Part shown: positions 42,284 through 43,623 of the stretch, one piece after another
Position numbering within the stretch: the stretch's first letter is position 1
Layout: each line of letters opens with the position of its first letter
DNA from: Ignavibacteria bacterium
GTDB taxonomy: Bacteria > Bacteroidota > Ignavibacteria > Kapaibacteriales > Kapaibacteriaceae
Length of the DNA stretch: 43,623 bases
Direction of reading: 5' to 3'
Assembly (NCBI GenBank): GCA_947459875.1
Contig: CANHFG010000001.1
Coordinates: 1 to 43,623 of the forward strand
Position numbers and translations under genes: made by a program
Notes under the pieces: model-generated
Database searches by the model: none
The model's input: only the letters and a program-made list of their open reading frames with translations
What the model was told of the DNA's origin: nothing

Positions 42284-43384
42284 TTACAGATTTCCGCGCA
42301 GCGCCTGCTCGCGTTCGATTGACTCGAACAGGGCCTTGAAGTTTCCTTTGCCAAACGAGCGAGCTCCACGACGCTGAATGATCTCGAAGAACACTGTCGG
42401 ACGATCTTCAACCGGCTTGGTGAAGATCTGAAGGAGATAGCCTTCTTCGTCACGGTCGACAAGAATATTCAGGTCGCGCAGGTCGTTGATGTTCTCATCG
42501 ATCGTACCAACGCGCTCAAAGAGGTCCTCGTAGTATGTATTCGGTACCTGGAGAAACTGTACGCCCCTGCGGCGCAGTTCCCCTACGGTGTGGAGGATGT
42601 CGTCCGTGGCAACAGCGATATGCTGAACACCGGCACCGCGGTAGAATTCGATGTACTCCTCGATCTGACTCTTCTTCTTGCCCGAGGCAGGTTCGTTGAT
42701 CGGGAACTTGACGTATCCGGAGCCGTTCGACACGACCTTTGACATCAGTGCCGAATACTCCGTCGAGATGTCCTTGTCATCGAAGGTGATCAGAAGCTTG
42801 AAGCCAAGCACGTCTTCGTAGAACTTTACCCAGGAGTTCATCTGGCCGAGCTCGACATTACCGACGCAGTGATCGACGAACATCAACCCGATAGGTTCCG
42901 TCTTGTAGCCGTCGTCAATGGCCTTGTAGCCGGGCATGAAGGGGCCCGTGTAGTTCTTACGTTCCACGAACGTGTGAACCGTATCTCCGTATGTCTTGAT
43001 CGTTGCAACAACGACCTCGCCGAACTCGTCCTTCAGGACCGTTGGCTCCTGAACGCCAACGGCACCGCGTGATGTCGTTGCATGCCAAGCCGCCGTTGCG
43101 TCATCGACCCACAGAGCCAGAACCTTGACGCCGTCTCCGTGCTTGGCAACATGTTCGGTAATCGGTCCATCGGGATGCATCGCAGAGGTCAGGACAAGAC
43201 GGATCTTACCCTGCTGCAGAACGTATGATGCTCGGTCGCGGACGCCGGTTTCGGGTCCGGCGTATGCCACGAGCTGAAACCCAAACGCCGTCCGATAGAA
43301 GTAGGACGACTGTTTGGCATTACCGCAATAGATCTCCAGGTAGTCTGTGCCATTGAGCGGCAGGAAATCTTCGTTGGCATTCAT
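42284..43384 (-). CDS. hppD: 4-hydroxyphenylpyruvate dioxygenase
   Basis: Converts 4-hydroxyphenylpyruvate to homogentisate in tyrosine breakdown, using Fe(II) and oxygen. The 366-residue protein has the two-domain vicinal oxygen chelate fold. The three iron ligands are H172 in VDHCVGN, H255 in VQHIAVAT and E334 in FFEIIQRRG, and the family C terminus GKGNFKALFESIEREQ is intact. Hydroxymandelate synthase is the close alternative, but the conserved C terminus fits the dioxygenase. Its start lies 3 nt after the aminotransferase stop, which strongly suggests one transcript. Confidence 0.95.
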   Translation of the reverse strand: MNANEDFLPLNGTDYLEIYCGNAKQSSYFYRTAFGFQLVAYAGPETGVRDRASYVLQQGKIRLVLTSAMHPDGPITEHVAKHGDGVKVLALWVDDATAAWHATTSRGAVGVQEPTVLKDEFGEVVVATIKTYGDTVHTFVERKNYTGPFMPGYKAIDDGYKTEPIGLMFVDHCVGNVELGQMNSWVKFYEDVLGFKLLITFDDKDISTEYSALMSKVVSNGSGYVKFPINEPASGKKKSQIEEYIEFYRGAGVQHIAVATDDILHTVGELRRRGVQFLQVPNTYYEDLFERVGTIDENINDLRDLNILVDRDEEGYLLQIFTKPVEDRPTVFFEIIQRRGARSFGKGNFKALFESIEREQALRGNL

Positions 43385-43387
43385 GGG

Positions 43388-43623
43388 TCAAACCTCACGT
43401 ACGAGAATTGGTGACTGTTCTTCATGTGTCTGATGCTGAAGTATCCCATTACGAAGAACTTCAGCAAGGCGTGTTGTCTGCTCGAGAGTTCCAGTGCTTA
43501 TCCGAACGCATGAGGGCAGTCCGAATCCGGTCAGGGGGCGAGAGATAAAGCCCCCTTGCAGAAGTAGCCGATGAAATCGCGATGCTGATTCCGGAGACCG
43601 GAGGTCTATCATCAGAAAGTTGG
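43388..43623 (-). CDS. HisC-like aminotransferase, C-terminal part (gene runs off the window)
   Basis: The reading frame is open to the window end, so only the last 77 residues are visible. They match the C terminus of histidinol-phosphate aminotransferase-like enzymes: NFLMIDLR, then GGFISRPLTGFGLPSCVRISTG, in which the Arg of the CVRIS segment would bind the substrate carboxylate. An internal ATG at 43612 is not the real start. Enzymes of this family also transaminate tyrosine and phenylalanine. With 4-hydroxyphenylpyruvate dioxygenase 3 nt downstream, a tyrosine aminotransferase role is more likely here than histidine synthesis. That is inference. Confidence 0.85.
   Translation of the reverse strand, partial: NFLMIDLRSPESASRFHRLLLQGGFISRPLTGFGLPSCVRISTGTLEQTTRLAEVLRNGILQHQTHEEQSPILVREV
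43533..43556. repeat. Inverted repeat AGGGGGC-N10-GCCCCCT (copy 3)
   Basis: Perfect 7-bp arms with a 10-nt spacer, inside the HisC-like gene, where the minus strand encodes GGFISRPL. It has the same arms and spacing as the copies at 10172 and 14325. Confidence 0.9.

Overview
The window looks like chromosomal DNA from a fairly GC-rich Gram-negative member of the Bacteroidota/Chlorobiota/Ignavibacteriota/Kapabacteria assemblage (FCB group). The evidence is two secreted proteins with type IX secretion (T9SS) C-terminal sorting domains, a choice-of-anchor V-type surface protein, a long Bacteroidota-style SecA, and TAnnTTTG promoter elements of the Bacteroidota primary sigma factor type in front of several genes. 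Gene density is very high and many neighbours overlap by 4 nt or less. I see no tRNA, rRNA, insertion sequence, prophage or CRISPR array. Placement below superphylum level is a guess.

Layout. 1-4.7 kb: tandem repeats, a lipid-flippase-like ABC exporter and a cell-wall amidase (minus strand), and a 23S rRNA m5U methyltransferase (plus). 4.7-10 kb (minus): a subtilisin-like T9SS protease, a coupled secreted protein, and ribosomal protein S1. 10.3-14.0 kb (plus): S6, L9, a sugar-epimerase-like protein and a two-lipoyl-domain 2-oxoacid dehydrogenase E2, followed at its stop codon by 15 tandem octamers. 14.2-20.2 kb: D-aminoacyl-tRNA deacylase, two small conserved proteins, an M1 aminopeptidase, ThyX and a di-heme peroxidase.

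20.26-32.8 kb (plus): twelve co-directional, mostly overlapping genes, the most unusual part of the window. They encode a GT-B-like glycosyltransferase, an SpsF-type cytidylyltransferase, a two-part transketolase, a PLP aminotransferase, an SDR oxidoreductase, a NeuB-like synthase without its SAF domain, a membrane di-iron hydroxylase, an LpxH-like phosphoesterase, and an ATPase/FtsX-permease/HlyD-adaptor exporter. My reading is that they make a CMP-activated amino-ulosonic-acid-like sugar, attach it to a lipid or surface glycan, and export or finish the product. This is inference from gene content.

32.8-43.6 kb: SecA (minus); an 82-residue unknown coupled to a cysteine desulfurase, a YceI protein and a large Ig-repeat T9SS surface protein (plus); then glutamate dehydrogenase, 4-hydroxyphenylpyruvate dioxygenase and the 3' end of a HisC-like aminotransferase (minus), which together resemble an aromatic amino-acid catabolic unit.

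At the DNA level three signals are not explained by genes. The heptamer AGGGGGC is over-used (about 41 sites by eye, all reading frames, both strands, 27:14 biased to the plus strand), and three times it forms an inverted pair AGGGGGC-N10-GCCCCCT with exactly the same spacing. Two 15-copy octamer arrays lie at gene 3' ends in the same sense orientation. One pair of divergent promoters shares its central TA.
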